The notes: generated from the sequence alone by a model not told the origin. 64,000 bases of DNA from Idiomarina piscisalsi (GCF_002211765.1 NZ_CP022133.1:1364001-1428000), one strand, 5' to 3'. Numbered from the stretch's first letter, positions 8,612-23,131 are shown. A program made the numbers and translations.

Positions 8612-8941
8612 ATGATTGAATTTAACGGTAAAACATACGAAACCGACAAGCACGAGTATTTAGCCAATATTGATGACTGGAATGAAGAGCTGGCTCTGCA
8701 TATTGCGGAGCTTGAAAGCATTGATATGACACCGGCACACTGGGAAGTTGTCAATTTTGTACAAGACTTTTACCGAGAATTCGATACCAGTCCGGCTATG
8801 CGTGTTCTGGTAAAAGCCATGAAGAAGCAACTGGGAGAAGAGAAAGGCAACAGTCGCTATTTGTATAAACTATTCCCCAAAGGCCCAGCTAAGCAGGCCA
8901 CACGCATTGCGGGCCTGCCGAAACCAGCTAAATGTATTTAG
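8612..8941 (+). CDS. tusE: Sulfur relay protein TusE/DsrC-type
   Basis: TusE accepts sulfur from TusD and works with MnmA in tRNA 2-thiouridine formation. The 109 residues end in GLPKPAKCI, with the conserved penultimate cysteine that carries the persulfide. The DsrC core is visible as [24 protein letters not shown] and [22 protein letters not shown]. The start is the ATG at MIEFNG, four bases after tusB. It converges on serS with only four bases between the stop codons. Confidence 0.95.
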   Translation: MIEFNGKTYETDKHEYLANIDDWNEELALHIAELESIDMTPAHWEVVNFVQDFYREFDTSPAMRVLVKAMKKQLGEEKGNSRYLYKLFPKGPAKQATRIAGLPKPAKCI

Positions 8942-8945
8942 GGCT

Positions 8946-10627
<1,682 letters not shown>

Positions 10628-10635
<8 letters not shown>

Positions 10636-11968
10636 CGGGTTCTCTTTTCCAGTCTGACTTAGCGTCCATATCCTGCAGCCAGCGCAATTTTTCCTGCAAC
10701 TTAATTTCTAAGCCTCGAGGTTCGGGTTGATAAAACGTCATTTCCGCGAGTTCTGACGGTAAATAACGCTCACCGGGTACATACGCATTCGGGTAGTTGT
10801 GCGCATATTGATAGTCAGCCCCGTAGCCTTGCTCTTTATGCACTTTAGTGGGTGCATTGCGTAAATGCTCAGGTACCGGAGCGTCGCTGTGTTCTTTTGC
10901 TGTCCGCATCGCGCTTTTAAAGGCATTGTACACCGCGTTACTTTTAGCAGCACAAGCACAATAAATAACGGCCTGAGCTATGGCTCTTTCGCCTTCTGCC
11001 GGGCCTACTCTGTGATACGTATCCCAGGCATTTAACGCTAACTGCAAGGCTCTTGGGTCGGCATTACCAATATCTTCAGAGGCTATGGCCAGTAGCCTGC
11101 GCGCAATCACCAGAGCATCACCACCACCCGTTAATAACCGAGCGTACCAATATAAAGCGCCATCGGGAGAAGAGCCTCGTACCGATTTATGAAACGCCGA
11201 TAGAATATCGTAATAATGGTCACCTTGATGATCGAATGCGGTGGCCTTTTCGCCAATAGCGGCGGTAATTAACTCAGGCGTAATAGGCTGACTGCTACTT
11301 TCAACAAAGTCGGCCACTACTTCAAGGTAATTCAGCAACCGGCGAGCGTCACCACCCGCTAAGTCCAACAGCTTTGCCCGAGCTTCACCTTCTAACCTTA
11401 ATCCACGCTGACCCAGGCCTCGCTCTGTATCTTCCAGCGCTCGTTTTAAGGCCAGCTCAAGGTCTGCTTTTGAAAGCCCCTGCAAGCGATACACCCGTGC
11501 ACGTGATAACAACGCATTGTTTAATTCAAAGCCGGGGTTTTCTGTCGTCGCACCAACAAACACAATGGTGCCGTCTTCAATATGTGGTAAAAATGCGTCC
11601 TGCTGGCTTTTATTAAAACGGTGCACCTCGTCGACAAACAAAATCGTTCGGCGCCCCTGCTGTTGGGCAACCTGCTTTGCTTCCTCAATGGCTTTTCTTA
11701 TATCTTTTACACCGGAAGTAACCGCACTTATGCGACTAACAGTGGCATTGGCGGTGGTAGCAATGAGCTCAGCTAAGGTGGTTTTACCGGTCCCCGGAGG
11801 CCCCCAGAGAATCATTGAGTGCAAATGACCTTGTTCAACCGCAACTCGCAGCGGCTTCCCCGGTGCTAATAAATGCTGTTGCCCGACATACTCTTCAATG
11901 GTTTGCGGACGCATGCGCGCCGCAAGAGGTTTGAAATCTGGCTGAAAATCTAGATCAAGACTGGCCAC
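10628..11968 (-). CDS. rarA: Replication-associated recombination protein A (MgsA/RarA)
   Basis: This AAA+ ATPase of the RarA/WRNIP1 family acts at stalled replication forks and interacts with SSB. In its 446 residues the Walker A is GPPGTGKTT near 56, Walker B is [19 protein letters not shown], the sensor region is [12 protein letters not shown], and the C-terminal tetramerisation domain contains [13 protein letters not shown] and the family-specific [13 protein letters not shown]. It lies between lolA and crcB as in enteric genomes. Confidence 0.95.
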
Positions 11969-11973
11969 AACAA

Positions 11974-12576
11974 TTAGCTTTGATCGTCCACATCGACACC
12001 AGCTGGCACTTTGAATGTGAATTGCTGGTCGTCAATTTGAGTATTTAATGCCACGTCGTTCAATATCAGTTCAGTACGCTCGCCATGCGCCTGTATCATT
12101 GTTATTTCTTTAAGCTTATTGCCATCGAAAGCCAACTCTAACTGGCTGTTATCGTTGTTATGTTTAACAAGATAGCGCTCATCAGTATAAGTTACCGAGT
12201 AGTTCTGCCATTGGTTGGTGTTACTGTCCAATACTAACAGCAACGGACTGTTATCAACCATGTCCTGTTGCGCATAAATAGTGACCTGATCAACGAACGG
12301 GTTGTAATACCAAACCTTCTCTCCGTTTGCGACCATCACCGTTTCATCGGGGCGCATTGTGTGCCAATACAAGTTCGCCGGGCGCTTTAACGTCATAGTA
12401 CCACTTAAACTTTGCAGTACATTGCCCTGCTCGTCTTTCACTTGCTGTTCGAACTCTGCCGATAAACTTTGAGTTTGCTCTAATAGCTGCTGCAGCTCTT
12501 GTTTATCCGAGTTATTGTCGCTGGCAAATACATTCATTGATACCGCCATAACGGCGGCGAACCATACTGCTTTCAT
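11974..12576 (-). CDS. lolA: Outer-membrane lipoprotein carrier protein LolA
   Basis: LolA is the periplasmic chaperone that carries lipoproteins from LolCDE to LolB. The 200 residues start with a signal peptide ([17 protein letters not shown], cleavage near residue 18). They then show the LolA core: [30 protein letters not shown] and [17 protein letters not shown]. It follows ftsK by three bases and precedes rarA by five, so it is part of one transcription unit. Confidence 0.95.
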   Translation of the reverse strand: MKAVWFAAVMAVSMNVFASDNNSDKQELQQLLEQTQSLSAEFEQQVKDEQGNVLQSLSGTMTLKRPANLYWHTMRPDETVMVANGEKVWYYNPFVDQVTIYAQQDMVDNSPLLLVLDSNTNQWQNYSVTYTDERYLVKHNNDNSQLELAFDGNKLKEITMIQAHGERTELILNDVALNTQIDDQQFTFKVPAGVDVDDQS

Positions 12577-12579
12577 GAA

Positions 12580-14961
12580 TTAATCCCTTGGTGGTTTAGG
12601 TGCCAGAACATCGCGCTGGCCGTTATTACCTGCACTACTTACGACACCGCTCATTTCCATTTGTTCTACAATGCGTGCAGCGCGGTTATAACCAATACGG
12701 AATTTTCGCTGAACACTCGACACCGACACTCGTTGCGTCTCTGTAACGAAAGCAACAGCTTCGTCATAAAGCGGGTCTGACTCGGCGTCGTCCATTTCCT
12801 GTTGCTCGCCCGGCAATAACGCCTCTTCGCCTTGATCACCTGAGAGGATTTCTTCCAGGTAGTTAGGACGACCGCGCTTCTTCCAGTCTTTCACCACGGC
12901 ATGCACTTCATGGTCATCAACAAAAGCGCCGTGCACTCGTATTGGTGAACCACTGCCTGGTGGTAAGTAAAGCATATCACCCTGCCCTAACAATTGGTCA
13001 GCGCCGGGCTGATCCAGAATAGTACGAGAGTCGACTTTTGATGACACCTGAAACGCAATACGCGTTGGAATATTCGCTTTAATTAAACCGGTAATAACGT
13101 CAACCGACGGACGCTGCGTTGCCAAAATAAGATGAATGCCTGCTGCACGTGCTTTTTGTGCTATACGGGCAATAAGCTCTTCGACTTTTTTACCGACAAT
13201 CATCATCATGTCGGCAAATTCATCGATAACCACAACAATGTTAGGTAATTTCTCTAACACCGGGGGGAGCTCATCCATCGAATCGCCCGGTTTCCAAATA
13301 GGGTCACGCAGCGGCTCCCCTGCTTCCTCTGCCGCTTTTACCTTCGCGTTATAGCCTTTTAGGTTACGTACCCCTAGGGCTGACATCAGCTTATAGCGGC
13401 GTTCCATTTCTCCGACACACCAACGCAGCGCATTGGCCGCATCTTTCATATCAGTAACCACTTCCGTCAATAAGTGTGGAATGCCTTCATAAACTGACAG
13501 TTCCAGCATCTTGGGGTCTATCATAATCAGACGAACGTCTTCCGGTGTGCTCTTGTAAAGCAAGCTTAGAATCATGACGTTCACACCCACCGATTTACCC
13601 GAACCGGTCGTACCCGCAACCAATAAGTGCGGCATTTTAGCCAAGTCGACAACCACGGACTTGCCGGCAATGTCTTTACCGAGAATCATTGTCAGCGGCG
13701 ACTGACTATTACCAAATTGGTCACTATTGATAACTTCGCTCAGCTGCACAATTTCACGGTGCTTATTCGGTAACTCCAGCCCCACGTATGACTTCCCGGG
13801 GATAACCTCAACCACGCGCACAGCAACAGCCGACAAGGTACGAGCAATGTCTTTAGCCAGGTTAGAAATTTTTGATACTTTAACGCCTGGTGCTAAGTCG
13901 AGCTCAAAACGAGTAATGACCGGTCCCGGCTGAACATGCGCTACGCGAACATCGACACCAAAGTCTTTTAAAACGGTTTCAACCGTTCGTGATACTTGGT
14001 CAAGTTCGTCCTGCGTAATAGGGTTTTCTTTTTTATTAGGACGGTCCAGCAACTCAATTGACGGCAACGGTGGTAACACCTCGGGGTCAACATCGCTTTC
14101 TGCCACTTCTGGCTCGTCACTTTTATCGTCCTGCTTTACGGCTTTCGACTGACGCTTACGTTCGGCGGCCTCTTTGCTAAAACGTGGTGCTTTTTCTTCT
14201 TCCACCGGTTCTTCTTCGTCGACCGCACTAATTGACGGCAAGCTTAATACAGGCTCTTGCTTATCTGCGCCGAATAAATCACTGGTGAGCGATTTTGTCT
14301 CGTTGTCTTCGTTATCAGTTAAAGCCTCCGTGGTGTTCTCTTCTGACTCACTCTCATCATCGTTATTGTCGCGCTTTTGCCAGGTCTGTTTAATTCTGTC
14401 GACCAACCACAAAACGCCGACAATGGCCCATTCGCCCAGTTTATCCGCTACGTGTAACCAACTAATGCCGGTAACCAACGTAATACCGGTAAAGAAGAAC
14501 GTCAGTAACAATAAAGTACTGCCCACAAAATTCAGATATGGCAGCAGAGACGCAGCGATGACATCGCCGATAACGCCACCGGCAGAAAAATAATAAATAT
14601 CATCAAAGTTAATGGAAGAAAGCGCAGAAGCGCCAATAAGCGCTAATAACGCACCTATCATCCGAAGGCTGACCGCCAAATAATCCATTTCCAGTAAATG
14701 GTAGGTTTTGCGGAACAACAAATAACCTAAGCCCGCAAAGCCAAAGGGAATAAGGTATGCAACAAAACCAAATGCAAACAACAGGACATCAGACACCCAG
14801 GCACCAACCGCACCACCGGCATTATGAATACTGCCCTCATAGCCTGTTTGCGACCAACTAGGGTCGGCCGGGTTAAAGCTAACTAAGGACAAGAAAATAA
14901 AAATAGCTAAAGCACCGCTAATAAGCAGTCCGGCTTCTAGAACTCTCTGTACACCTGTCAT
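12580..14961 (-). CDS. ftsK: DNA translocase FtsK
   Basis: FtsK is anchored at the septum and pumps DNA toward dif to resolve chromosome dimers with XerCD. In its 793 residues there are four or five N-terminal membrane helices (to about residue 170), a short acidic linker (about 185-300), and the RecA-like motor with Walker [10 protein letters not shown] and Walker [12 protein letters not shown]. The C-terminal gamma winged helix that reads KOPS (about 725-785) includes [16 protein letters not shown]. It is much shorter than E. coli FtsK (1329) because the linker is short, as in many marine gammaproteobacteria. It is the first gene of the minus-strand operon and is preceded by lrp. Confidence 0.97.
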   Translation of the reverse strand: MTGVQRVLEAGLLISGALAIFIFLSLVSFNPADPSWSQTGYEGSIHNAGGAVGAWVSDVLLFAFGFVAYLIPFGFAGLGYLLFRKTYHLLEMDYLAVSLRMIGALLALIGASALSSINFDDIYYFSAGGVIGDVIAASLLPYLNFVGSTLLLLTFFFTGITLVTGISWLHVADKLGEWAIVGVLWLVDRIKQTWQKRDNNDDESESEENTTEALTDNEDNETKSLTSDLFGADKQEPVLSLPSISAVDEEEPVEEEKAPRFSKEAAERKRQSKAVKQDDKSDEPEVAESDVDPEVLPPLPSIELLDRPNKKENPITQDELDQVSRTVETVLKDFGVDVRVAHVQPGPVITRFELDLAPGVKVSKISNLAKDIARTLSAVAVRVVEVIPGKSYVGLELPNKHREIVQLSEVINSDQFGNSQSPLTMILGKDIAGKSVVVDLAKMPHLLVAGTTGSGKSVGVNVMILSLLYKSTPEDVRLIMIDPKMLELSVYEGIPHLLTEVVTDMKDAANALRWCVGEMERRYKLMSALGVRNLKGYNAKVKAAEEAGEPLRDPIWKPGDSMDELPPVLEKLPNIVVVIDEFADMMMIVGKKVEELIARIAQKARAAGIHLILATQRPSVDVITGLIKANIPTRIAFQVSSKVDSRTILDQPGADQLLGQGDMLYLPPGSGSPIRVHGAFVDDHEVHAVVKDWKKRGRPNYLEEILSGDQGEEALLPGEQQEMDDAESDPLYDEAVAFVTETQRVSVSSVQRKFRIGYNRAARIVEQMEMSGVVSSAGNNGQRDVLAPKPPRD

Positions 14962-15033
14962 TATTCTGTTGTAGCGCCTTCGTTAGTTATTGTTTTAATA
15001 ATCGCATGATTGTAGCGAATGTCAGCCCTAATG

Positions 15034-15525
15034 TTACCCCTTTACTAATACTTTATTTTCTTGTTTGACCTCTTCCATCACCACATAAGTGCGGGATTCA
15101 TCAACCCCCGGCATCATTAGCAACGTTTCACCGAGTAGCTTTCTGTAGGCCCGCATATCGGGCACACGAGCTTTAATCAGGAAGTCGAAGTCTCCGGCCA
15201 CCAAATGACATTCCAATATTTCATCGGTTTTACGTGCCGCTTCACTAAACTCGGCAAAGGCATCGGCCGACGTTCGAGTGAGTGTGATTTCCACGAACAC
15301 CATCAGGTTAGCCCCTAATTTAGCAGGGTTTATTTTGGCATGATAGCTTTCAATGACCTGCTCACGCTCCAGCTTGCGAACTCGTTCCAAACACGCGGTT
15401 TGACTGAGCCCGACCCGCTTCGCCAATTCCACATTAGACATGCGCCCGTCCTCTTGCAGCAAGCGCAGGATCTTCCTGTCTATTTTATCAACAGTGATTT
15501 CTGTGGGGATTTCAGCATTAAACAT
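15034..15525 (-). CDS. lrp: Leucine-responsive regulatory protein (Lrp/AsnC family)
   Basis: This 163-residue global regulator is the size of E. coli Lrp (164). The N-terminal helix-turn-helix spans about residues 10-60 (LLQEDGRMSNVELAKRVGLSQTACLERVRKLE), followed by the RAM ligand-binding domain with CHLVAGDFDFLIKARVPDM. It is next to ftsK as in E. coli and divergent from ald. Since Lrp-type proteins commonly control alanine dehydrogenase, it may regulate both itself and ald from the shared intergenic region (inference). Confidence 0.95.
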   Translation of the reverse strand: MFNAEIPTEITVDKIDRKILRLLQEDGRMSNVELAKRVGLSQTACLERVRKLEREQVIESYHAKINPAKLGANLMVFVEITLTRTSADAFAEFSEAARKTDEILECHLVAGDFDFLIKARVPDMRAYRKLLGETLLMMPGVDESRTYVVMEEVKQENKVLVKG

Positions 15526-15668
15526 AATAAATCTCGAAAAATTAGCTTATTTATAGAATATCACACTAAAAAATAACTTAAAAAAAGTAACTCATGCACT
15601 TAGTTTTACGTCTATAATTTGCGCCAAATTATTTCACCGAAAACCGTTAACTAAGTAAGAGGCAGACA
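15526..15668. promoter_or_regulatory. Divergent lrp/ald promoter region
   Basis: This 143-bp AT-rich intergenic segment carries both divergent promoters. A-tracts and the T-rich stretch around 15,560-15,630 suit Lrp binding, but I cannot identify individual sites. Control of ald by Lrp is inferred from the arrangement. Confidence 0.45.
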
Positions 15669-16796
15669 ATGCTAATTGGTGTACCAAAAGAGATTAAAAA
15701 CCACGAATATCGCATCGGCTTAACCCCAGCTGCGGTTCGCGAATACGTTGAGAACGGTCACGACGTTATTATTGAAAATAATGGTGGCGCTGCAATCGGT
15801 TTTACTAACGAACAATATACTGAGGCAGGCGCAAGCATTGTCGATACGCCTGAAGAAATTTTTGAACGCGCTGACATGATTGTTAAGGTAAAAGAACCTC
15901 AGCCAAATGAGTGCAAAATGCTGCGCGAAGGCCAAATTCTTTATACCTTCTTGCACTTAGCCCCTGATCCAACTCAAACCGAGTTATTAGGTAAGGCTGG
16001 CTGTACGGCTATTGCTTATGAAACAGTTACTGACAACCGCAATGGTTTACCGCTGTTAGCACCAATGAGCGAAGTTGCTGGCCGTATGTCTATTCAGGCG
16101 GGTGCACACTACTTAGAAAAAGCACACGGCGGCAGCGGTACTTTGTTAGGCGGCGTACCAGGCGTTGCTCCGGGTAAAGTATTAATTATTGGCGGTGGTG
16201 TTGTCGGTACTAACGCAGCCAAAATGGCGATTGGTCTTGGCGCAGAAGTCACTATTTTGGACCGTTCACTGCCTCGTCTGCGTGAACTGGACGATATTTT
16301 CGCCGGTCGCGTACAAACCGTTTATTCAACCGTTGATGCTATCGACAAATATTCACGTGAAGCAGATTTAGTCGTTGGCGCGGTACTGATTCCAGGCGCG
16401 GCGGCTCCTAAGCTACTCACTCGTGAGAACATCAAAAACATGAAGCCAGGCTCTGTATTGGTTGATGTGGCTATCGATCAGGGCGGTTGTTTTGAAACGT
16501 CAAAAGCGACGACTCACCAAGACCCAGTTTATGTCATTGATGATGTGGTTCACTACTGTGTTGCAAACATGCCGGGCGGCGTGGCTCGTACCTCAACTAT
16601 CGCGCTGAATAATGCGACCTTGCCTTATGGTATTGCGTTAGCCAACAAGGGCGTGAAAGCAATGCTGGAGAACGATCACTTGCTGAAGGGCCTGAACATG
16701 CACAAAGGTAAAATCACCTACAAAGCGATTCACGATGACTTAGGTGAACAGCTAGGCCTTGACTATCAAGATCCGCGTGAAGCGTTACAGGGTTAA
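15669..16796 (+). CDS. ald: Alanine dehydrogenase
   Basis: Ald interconverts L-alanine and pyruvate plus ammonia with NAD(H). The 375 residues carry the PNT-type N-terminal signature ([20 protein letters not shown]) and the LHLAP motif with the active-site histidine at about 95. The Rossmann motif is [13 protein letters not shown] near 173. The C-terminal catalytic segment [17 protein letters not shown] leads into the region [29 protein letters not shown] ribosome site precedes the ATG. It is divergent from lrp and monocistronic, with its own terminator. Confidence 0.96.
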   Translation: MLIGVPKEIKNHEYRIGLTPAAVREYVENGHDVIIENNGGAAIGFTNEQYTEAGASIVDTPEEIFERADMIVKVKEPQPNECKMLREGQILYTFLHLAPDPTQTELLGKAGCTAIAYETVTDNRNGLPLLAPMSEVAGRMSIQAGAHYLEKAHGGSGTLLGGVPGVAPGKVLIIGGGVVGTNAAKMAIGLGAEVTILDRSLPRLRELDDIFAGRVQTVYSTVDAIDKYSREADLVVGAVLIPGAAAPKLLTRENIKNMKPGSVLVDVAIDQGGCFETSKATTHQDPVYVIDDVVHYCVANMPGGVARTSTIALNNATLPYGIALANKGVKAMLENDHLLKGLNMHKGKITYKAIHDDLGEQLGLDYQDPREALQG

Positions 16797-16823
16797 CAGA
16801 TCCCAAACGACTCAGAGGCTTCT

Positions 16824-16860
16824 AAAAAGCCCTGGTGAATGCGTTCACCGGGGCTTTTTT
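16824..16860 (+). terminator. Bidirectional terminator between ald and the CPXCG gene
   Basis: AAAAAGCCC and GGGCTTTTT flank a near-perfect inner stem GGTGAA/TTCACC with a four-base loop, 28 bases after the ald stop. The A-run and T-run allow function for the convergent minus-strand gene as well. Confidence 0.9.
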
Positions 16861-16865
16861 ATAAC

Positions 16866-17060
16866 TTATTCATCATCGGTCTGCGCCTGAATTTCAAACT
16901 CACCATTGCCTGTTTCCTGAATCCATAATTCAATCGGCTGACAACAGACTTGGCAATCAACAATTTGGTGTTGCCCAAGATCATTAATCGGATCAACCTC
17001 TAAAGAGTTCGGTGCCATGCAGTATGGACAACCAAAAGTAGTTTCATGTGTTAACGACAT
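16866..17060 (-). CDS. CPXCG motif-containing small cysteine-rich protein
   Basis: This 64-residue protein has two zinc-binding pairs: CPYC near residue 12 and CQVCCQP near 38. The C-terminus is acidic. It matches the uncharacterised CPXCG-motif proteins common in gammaproteobacteria. The fold should be a single zinc ribbon; the function is unknown. It converges on ald across a shared terminator and is followed upstream by a small membrane-protein gene on the same strand. Confidence 0.75.
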   Translation of the reverse strand: MSLTHETTFGCPYCMAPNSLEVDPINDLGQHQIVDCQVCCQPIELWIQETGNGEFEIQAQTDDE

Positions 17061-17076
17061 AAGACTCTCTTTATGA

Positions 17077-17508
17077 CTAAATAATCAAATCAACATGCGG
17101 GTAGTTCGTTTTAAAAAATTCGCGAACCGAATCCACCTGCTGAATGGGAAAGATATGAGAATGACTGATGTGATAATTAAATGGAAATTGCAAAATCCCA
17201 TAATGTTTGTTGTATTCACCCAACGCCACACGTTTTAATTTGCATGCTGGCACCTGTTCCAGACCCACTTGCAAGTTCTCCCCTCGCACAGCTAGCAGCG
17301 ACATAATGTTTTTAACCTCATTATGCTCATCTGATACGAGTAAAAATTTTTCCGGTGCATACAAAAAGCTGCATAACATAATTGCCGCCCCCAAATAATA
17401 GGGCCATGATTCCCAAAAGTAGAAAACAGCTGTAATGATTACAGTAATTAACGCAGCGCGATAACCTAACGGTACGTTTGCGGTCCATCGCCTTATACTC
17501 TCGAACAT
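17077..17508 (-). CDS. Hypothetical two-TM membrane protein
   Basis: I do not recognise this 143-residue protein. Two hydrophobic segments near residues 17-50 (AALITVIITAVFYFW, YYLGAAIMLCSFLY) form a hairpin, followed by a soluble domain of about 90 residues including VKNIMSLLAVRGENLQVG and HISHSHIFPIQQVDSVREFF. The architecture suggests a small inner-membrane protein with a cytoplasmic domain. It sits 16 bases upstream of the CPXCG gene on the same strand and may be cotranscribed with it. Confidence 0.6.
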   Translation of the reverse strand: MFESIRRWTANVPLGYRAALITVIITAVFYFWESWPYYLGAAIMLCSFLYAPEKFLLVSDEHNEVKNIMSLLAVRGENLQVGLEQVPACKLKRVALGEYNKHYGILQFPFNYHISHSHIFPIQQVDSVREFFKTNYPHVDLII

Positions 17509-17600
17509 GTTTAACTTACCCTCGCTTTTTTATTTTTGACTTGTTCCACAGGCTTGCAAACCCTACAATCAGTCCCCATACACTACTTATCTTACATTAA

Positions 17601-18587
<987 letters not shown>

Positions 18588-18594
18588 TACAACA

Positions 18595-19320
18595 GTGATC
18601 GTTCAGCTTGATCCATTATCGATAAGCTTCCCTCCTGCAGCGACAGCACTTCACGAGCCAAACGGGCTGCTCGCTGTCGGAGGTGACTTATCGGCTGAAC
18701 GGTTACTGTACGCTTATCAAAACGGTATTTTCCCGTGGTTTTCAAACAACGACCCGATTTTATGGTGGTCACCCAACCCCCGCGCTGTATTTTATCCTGA
18801 CCAAATTCACGTTAGCCGCTCATTAGCTAAGGCCGCTCGCCAAAAACCCTGGCGGGTGACTATAAACAACCGCTTCGCTGACGTTATCGATGCTTGTGCT
18901 CGCCTACGCGCAGACAAAGAGGGCACCTGGATAACCGACGAAATGATGAACGCTTATCTAAATCTGCACAACTTGGGTCACGCTCATTCTGTCGAGGTGT
19001 GGTTGGACGAACACTTGGTTGGCGGTTTGTACGGCGTTTCAATTGGCCAAACATTCTGCGGAGAAAGTATGTTTCATACCGCCACCAACGCGTCAAAAAT
19101 TGCGTTAATGCGGTTTGCAAACGCTTTTCATCGTGACGGCGGACAGCTCATTGACTGCCAGGTCGGGAACCCTCATTTATTCTCACTAGGTGCACATGAG
19201 CTTTCTCGTGAGCGCTTCTTGGTAAAATTACACTCCTCGCAGACATCGGCGATGCCTAGTCAGTTCTGGATACCAAGACAGCTAGAATCCTCCGGGAGCC
19301 CCACATGCAGTTCGGATTAA
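18595..19320 (+). CDS. aat: Leucyl/phenylalanyl-tRNA--protein transferase
   Basis: Aat adds Leu or Phe from tRNA to proteins with N-terminal Arg or Lys, making ClpS/ClpAP degrons. The 241 residues (GTG start) include the conserved FPPAATAL, GLLAVGGDLSAERLLYAYQNGIFPW and LWWSPNPRAV near residues 12-60, and IDCQVGNPHLFSLGAHELSRE near 190. It overlaps bpt by 16 bases. ClpS and ClpA are encoded 1-3 kb downstream, so most of the N-end rule pathway lies together here. Confidence 0.95.
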   Translation: MIVQLDPLSISFPPAATALHEPNGLLAVGGDLSAERLLYAYQNGIFPWFSNNDPILWWSPNPRAVFYPDQIHVSRSLAKAARQKPWRVTINNRFADVIDACARLRADKEGTWITDEMMNAYLNLHNLGHAHSVEVWLDEHLVGGLYGVSIGQTFCGESMFHTATNASKIALMRFANAFHRDGGQLIDCQVGNPHLFSLGAHELSRERFLVKLHSSQTSAMPSQFWIPRQLESSGSPTCSSD

Positions 19321-20015
19321 CCCATGAGTCAAACTGCAACTATCTTAAGGACAAGCAAGAACGCCTGATTGTTGCGGTTCCTGAAGAACAACAACGGCTA
19401 AACCCTGAAGCTTACGAGTACTTTATGGCAAACGGCTTCAGACGCAGCCATAACGATGTCTACCGTCCGCATTGTCGATTATGCAGTGCGTGTGAGTCAC
19501 TGCGAGTCATCGTGAACGAGTTTACGGCCAGTAAAAACCAGAAACGCATCGCGAACAAAAATAAAGACTTGTTCTTTACGATAGTGACAGAGCCAACCGA
19601 CGAACACAGTCGTTTATTTTGCGAGTTTATCGAGCAGCGTCATGCTGACGGAGAGATGTACCCGCCTGATCCTGACAACTTCTGGCGGTGGGTATCCTGT
19701 GACTGGATGACACCACTTATTTTTGAGTGGCGAGACCACGAAGGAAAATTGTTGGCGGTCTCAGTGGCCGATCAAACTCCGAATGCGCTGTCAGCTGTTT
19801 ACACGTTTTTTGATCCAACCGCTCACAAGCGTTCATTAGGTACCTATGCCATTTTACAGTTAATTGAATACAGTCGTCAGCAAGAGCTTGAGTATTTGTA
19901 TCTGGGGTATCAAATCGATGCCTGCAATAAGATGAATTACAAAACTCGTTTTGCCCCATATGAACGACTGGTTGGCAATCATTGGAAAAAAGCGCTAAAA
20001 TCGCACACACTTTAG
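19305..20015 (+). CDS. bpt: Bacterial leucyl-tRNA--protein transferase (arginyltransferase family)
   Basis: Bpt (Ate family) adds Leu to N-terminal Asp or Glu, feeding acidic N-termini to ClpS. The 236 residues carry the N-terminal cysteine set CRLCSACESLRV near residue 57, preceded by GFRRSHNDVYRPHC. The C-terminal GNAT-like domain has YTFFDP, SLGTYAILQLIEYS and YLGYQIDACNKMNYK. It starts within the end of aat and runs 27 bases before infA. Confidence 0.93.
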   Translation: MQFGLTHESNCNYLKDKQERLIVAVPEEQQRLNPEAYEYFMANGFRRSHNDVYRPHCRLCSACESLRVIVNEFTASKNQKRIANKNKDLFFTIVTEPTDEHSRLFCEFIEQRHADGEMYPPDPDNFWRWVSCDWMTPLIFEWRDHEGKLLAVSVADQTPNALSAVYTFFDPTAHKRSLGTYAILQLIEYSRQQELEYLYLGYQIDACNKMNYKTRFAPYERLVGNHWKKALKSHTL

Positions 20016-20261
<246 letters not shown>

Positions 20262-20272
20262 TCCGTTCGGGG

Positions 20273-20302
20273 TTAAGGCCGGTTCAACCGAACCGGCCTT
20301 AA
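20273..20302. terminator. Bidirectional terminator between infA and clpA
   Basis: A perfect 13-bp inverted repeat TTAAGGCCGGTTC/GAACCGGCCTTAA with a four-base loop lies between the convergent infA and clpA stops. The T-runs are short, so efficiency is uncertain. Confidence 0.75.
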
Positions 20303-20311
20303 GCACTGCTT

Positions 20312-22579
20312 CTAACTCTCCACCGTTTCGCTGTTGCTGTCGTAATCAAACTTCAGCTCGCCTTTATCAGACACACTCACTTTGACACTGCCGCCTTTGG
20401 ACAGCTGACCAAACAGAATTTCGTTCGCTAACGGCTTCTTCAAGTGCTCTTGAATTACGCGGCTCATTGGACGCGCGCCCATTTCCTTATCGTAACCTTT
20501 TTCAGCTATCCAGGCATGCGCACTCGGATCGACTTCCAACGACACGCCTTTTTTATCTAGCTGAGCCTGTAATTCGCAAATAAACTTGTCGACGACTTGC
20601 TCCAATACTTCCGGTGTTAGATGGTTAAACCAAACAACACCATCTAAGCGGTTACGAAACTCTGGCGTGAACGTTTTATTAATTTCCGCCATGGCATCGT
20701 GGCTGTGATCCTGTTGTTTAAAGCCAATGGATTTTCTGACGGTTTCGCGAACACCGGCGTTGGTCGTCATGACAATAATGACATTTCGGAAGTCCGCTTT
20801 ACGGCCGTTATTATCAGTCAACGTACCATTGTCCATCACCTGAAGCAGAATATTAAAGACATCCGGATGTGCTTTTTCCAACTCGTCCAGTAACAGAACA
20901 CAATGCGGGTTCTTAATAACCGCGTCGGTCAACAATCCACCCTGCTCATAACCCACATAACCTGGAGGAGCGCCAATTAAACGACTGACCGCATGGCGTT
21001 CCATGTACTCGGACATATCGAAACGAAGTAACTCTATACCCATAGCTTTCGCTAATTGTTGAGTGACCTCAGTCTTACCGACGCCAGTAGGCCCTGCAAA
21101 TAAGAACGAACCAATAGGCTGATTCTCGTTCGCCAAACCGGATCGGGACAAGCGAATAGACGCCGTTAACTTATCAATGGCTTCATCTTGGCCGAACACG
21201 ACCATCTTCAAGTTACGATCCAACTGTTTCAGTGTTTCCTGATCAGACTGAGAGACCGATTGCTCGGGTACACGAGCAATTTTTGCAATAATCGTCTCAA
21301 TGTCAGAAACGCCCACCGTTTTACGGCGTTTTGATGGCGGCAACAAACGTTGGGAAGCACCCGCCTCGTCCATTACATCAATGGCTTTGTCTGGCAGATG
21401 ACGTTCATTAATATATTTAGCCGACAGCTCTGCCGCCGCTTTTATCGCTGGCTGCGTATAACGAATGCCATGATGGCTTTCGTAACGATCTTTCAAGCCC
21501 ATCAGAATTTTAGTCGTGTCTTCAACCGACGGCTCTACTACGTCCACTTTCTGGAATCGGCGCACCAACGCCCGATCTTTCTCGAAGACATTCTTAAACT
21601 CGTTATACGTTGTCGAACCAATACATTTCAGCTGACCACTCGATAATAACGGTTTAATGAGGTTTGACGCATCCAGTACACCGCCGCTGGCGGCACCTGC
21701 GCCAATAATGGTATGAATTTCATCAATAAACAGAATAGCGTGCTCTTGCTTTTGCAGCTCTTTCAATAAGAGCTTAAAGCGTTTTTCAAAATCGCCCCGG
21801 TATTTAGTACCGGCCAGCAAGTCGCCCATATCCAATGAGTAAATTTTTGCGTCCAGCAAAATCTCCGGCACATCACCTTTGACAATACGATACGCCAAAC
21901 CTTCAGCAATGGCCGTTTTACCCACCCCCGCTTCACCAACCAATAAAGGGTTATTCTTGCGACGACGGCAAAGTATTTGCGCACAGCGTTCTACTTCAAA
22001 GTCACGACCAATTAACGGATCAATCTTGCCTTCTTTGGCTTGCTCATTCAGGTTAGTACAGAACTTTTGTAAATAACTCTGCTGTTCTTCCTGCTGAGTT
22101 TCAATAGTTTCGTCTTCCAGCGACTCTTCCGCAGGCTCTTCGTCAATTCGTGAAATGCCGTGCGAGATATAATTCACAATATCCAGACGAGTAATGTCGT
22201 GTTTGTTCAGTAAATACACCGCCTGCGACTCTTGCTCACTGAAAATGGCGACTAATACGTTAGCCCCGGTAACTTCCGCGTTACCCGATGACTGCACATG
22301 AAAAACCGCACGCTGCAGAACACGTTGAAAGCCTAACGTCGGCTGTGTGTCCGGTTCTTCTTCGTCAGGTCCAAATAGCGGAGTGCTGCGGTCAATATAG
22401 CTCAACAGCTCTTCTTTAAGCTGCTGGAAATTAGCCCCACAAGCACGCAGCGCTTTCGACGCATCGGGGTTATCCAGAAGCGCCACCAATAAATGTTCAA
22501 CAGTCATAAGCTCATGACTGCGCTCTCGTGCCAGCCGAAACGCATCATTCAACGTCAGTTCAAGGGCCTTGTTCAACAT
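20312..22579 (-). CDS. clpA: ATP-dependent Clp protease ATP-binding subunit ClpA
   Basis: ClpA unfolds substrates and feeds them to ClpP. In its 755 residues the N-domain (1-145) binds ClpS. The first AAA module has Walker [10 protein letters not shown] near 215 and Walker [10 protein letters not shown]; the second has Walker [10 protein letters not shown] near 495 and [13 protein letters not shown]. The ClpP-docking IGF tripeptide is in [11 protein letters not shown] near 618. It is 26 bases downstream of clpS on the same strand, the normal operon order. Confidence 0.97.
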   Translation of the reverse strand: MLNKALELTLNDAFRLARERSHELMTVEHLLVALLDNPDASKALRACGANFQQLKEELLSYIDRSTPLFGPDEEEPDTQPTLGFQRVLQRAVFHVQSSGNAEVTGANVLVAIFSEQESQAVYLLNKHDITRLDIVNYISHGISRIDEEPAEESLEDETIETQQEEQQSYLQKFCTNLNEQAKEGKIDPLIGRDFEVERCAQILCRRRKNNPLLVGEAGVGKTAIAEGLAYRIVKGDVPEILLDAKIYSLDMGDLLAGTKYRGDFEKRFKLLLKELQKQEHAILFIDEIHTIIGAGAASGGVLDASNLIKPLLSSGQLKCIGSTTYNEFKNVFEKDRALVRRFQKVDVVEPSVEDTTKILMGLKDRYESHHGIRYTQPAIKAAAELSAKYINERHLPDKAIDVMDEAGASQRLLPPSKRRKTVGVSDIETIIAKIARVPEQSVSQSDQETLKQLDRNLKMVVFGQDEAIDKLTASIRLSRSGLANENQPIGSFLFAGPTGVGKTEVTQQLAKAMGIELLRFDMSEYMERHAVSRLIGAPPGYVGYEQGGLLTDAVIKNPHCVLLLDELEKAHPDVFNILLQVMDNGTLTDNNGRKADFRNVIIVMTTNAGVRETVRKSIGFKQQDHSHDAMAEINKTFTPEFRNRLDGVVWFNHLTPEVLEQVVDKFICELQAQLDKKGVSLEVDPSAHAWIAEKGYDKEMGARPMSRVIQEHLKKPLANEILFGQLSKGGSVKVSVSDKGELKFDYDSNSETVES

Positions 22580-22605
22580 ACACCACTCCTTACCGTCTCA
22601 CTCAC

Positions 22606-22914
22606 TTACTCTTGCTCCATTGTGCATAACAATGGGTGTTGATTTTCGCGAGCGTACTGGTTGACTTGTACTACTTTTGTTTCGGCGATTTCCGCAGAAT
22701 AAACACCGCAAACGGCCTTTCCTTTATAATGTACCTGCAACATCGTATCTGTTGCTCTTTCCTGATCCATCTTAAAAAATTTCATCAACACTTCAATCAC
22801 AAAATCCATGGGTGTGTAGTCATCATTATTTAAAATGACTTTATACATGGACGGTGGCTTGAGCTCTTGCTTTTCCTCTGTGTCGCTAAGATGTTGTTGG
22901 TCAAATTGACTCAT
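22606..22914 (-). CDS. clpS: ATP-dependent Clp protease adaptor ClpS
   Basis: This 102-residue N-recognin has the core [20 protein letters not shown], in which NNDD and the adjacent pocket bind Leu, Phe, Trp or Tyr N-termini. The segment [20 protein letters not shown] follows. It hands substrates to ClpA, encoded immediately downstream, and is divergent from cspD, as in E. coli. Confidence 0.97.
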   Translation of the reverse strand: MSQFDQQHLSDTEEKQELKPPSMYKVILNNDDYTPMDFVIEVLMKFFKMDQERATDTMLQVHYKGKAVCGVYSAEIAETKVVQVNQYARENQHPLLCTMEQE

Positions 22915-23131
22915 TTGTTAACAACCTATCATAAATTGTAGTCTAAAAATTCGTAATTACTTGCAAAAACCCACTCAAAATTTTAACAACAGAGCGCATT
23001 TTTTAACCAAAAAAGCTTGACTATTAACTCATGTCACCTAGAGTTAAAGATGGTGTTTGAACAGCTTAATTTCAAGTTAACACCTTTAATAATAATAAAC
23101 ATAGTCTGTTGCAAAAGAAGGAAGTAGATGT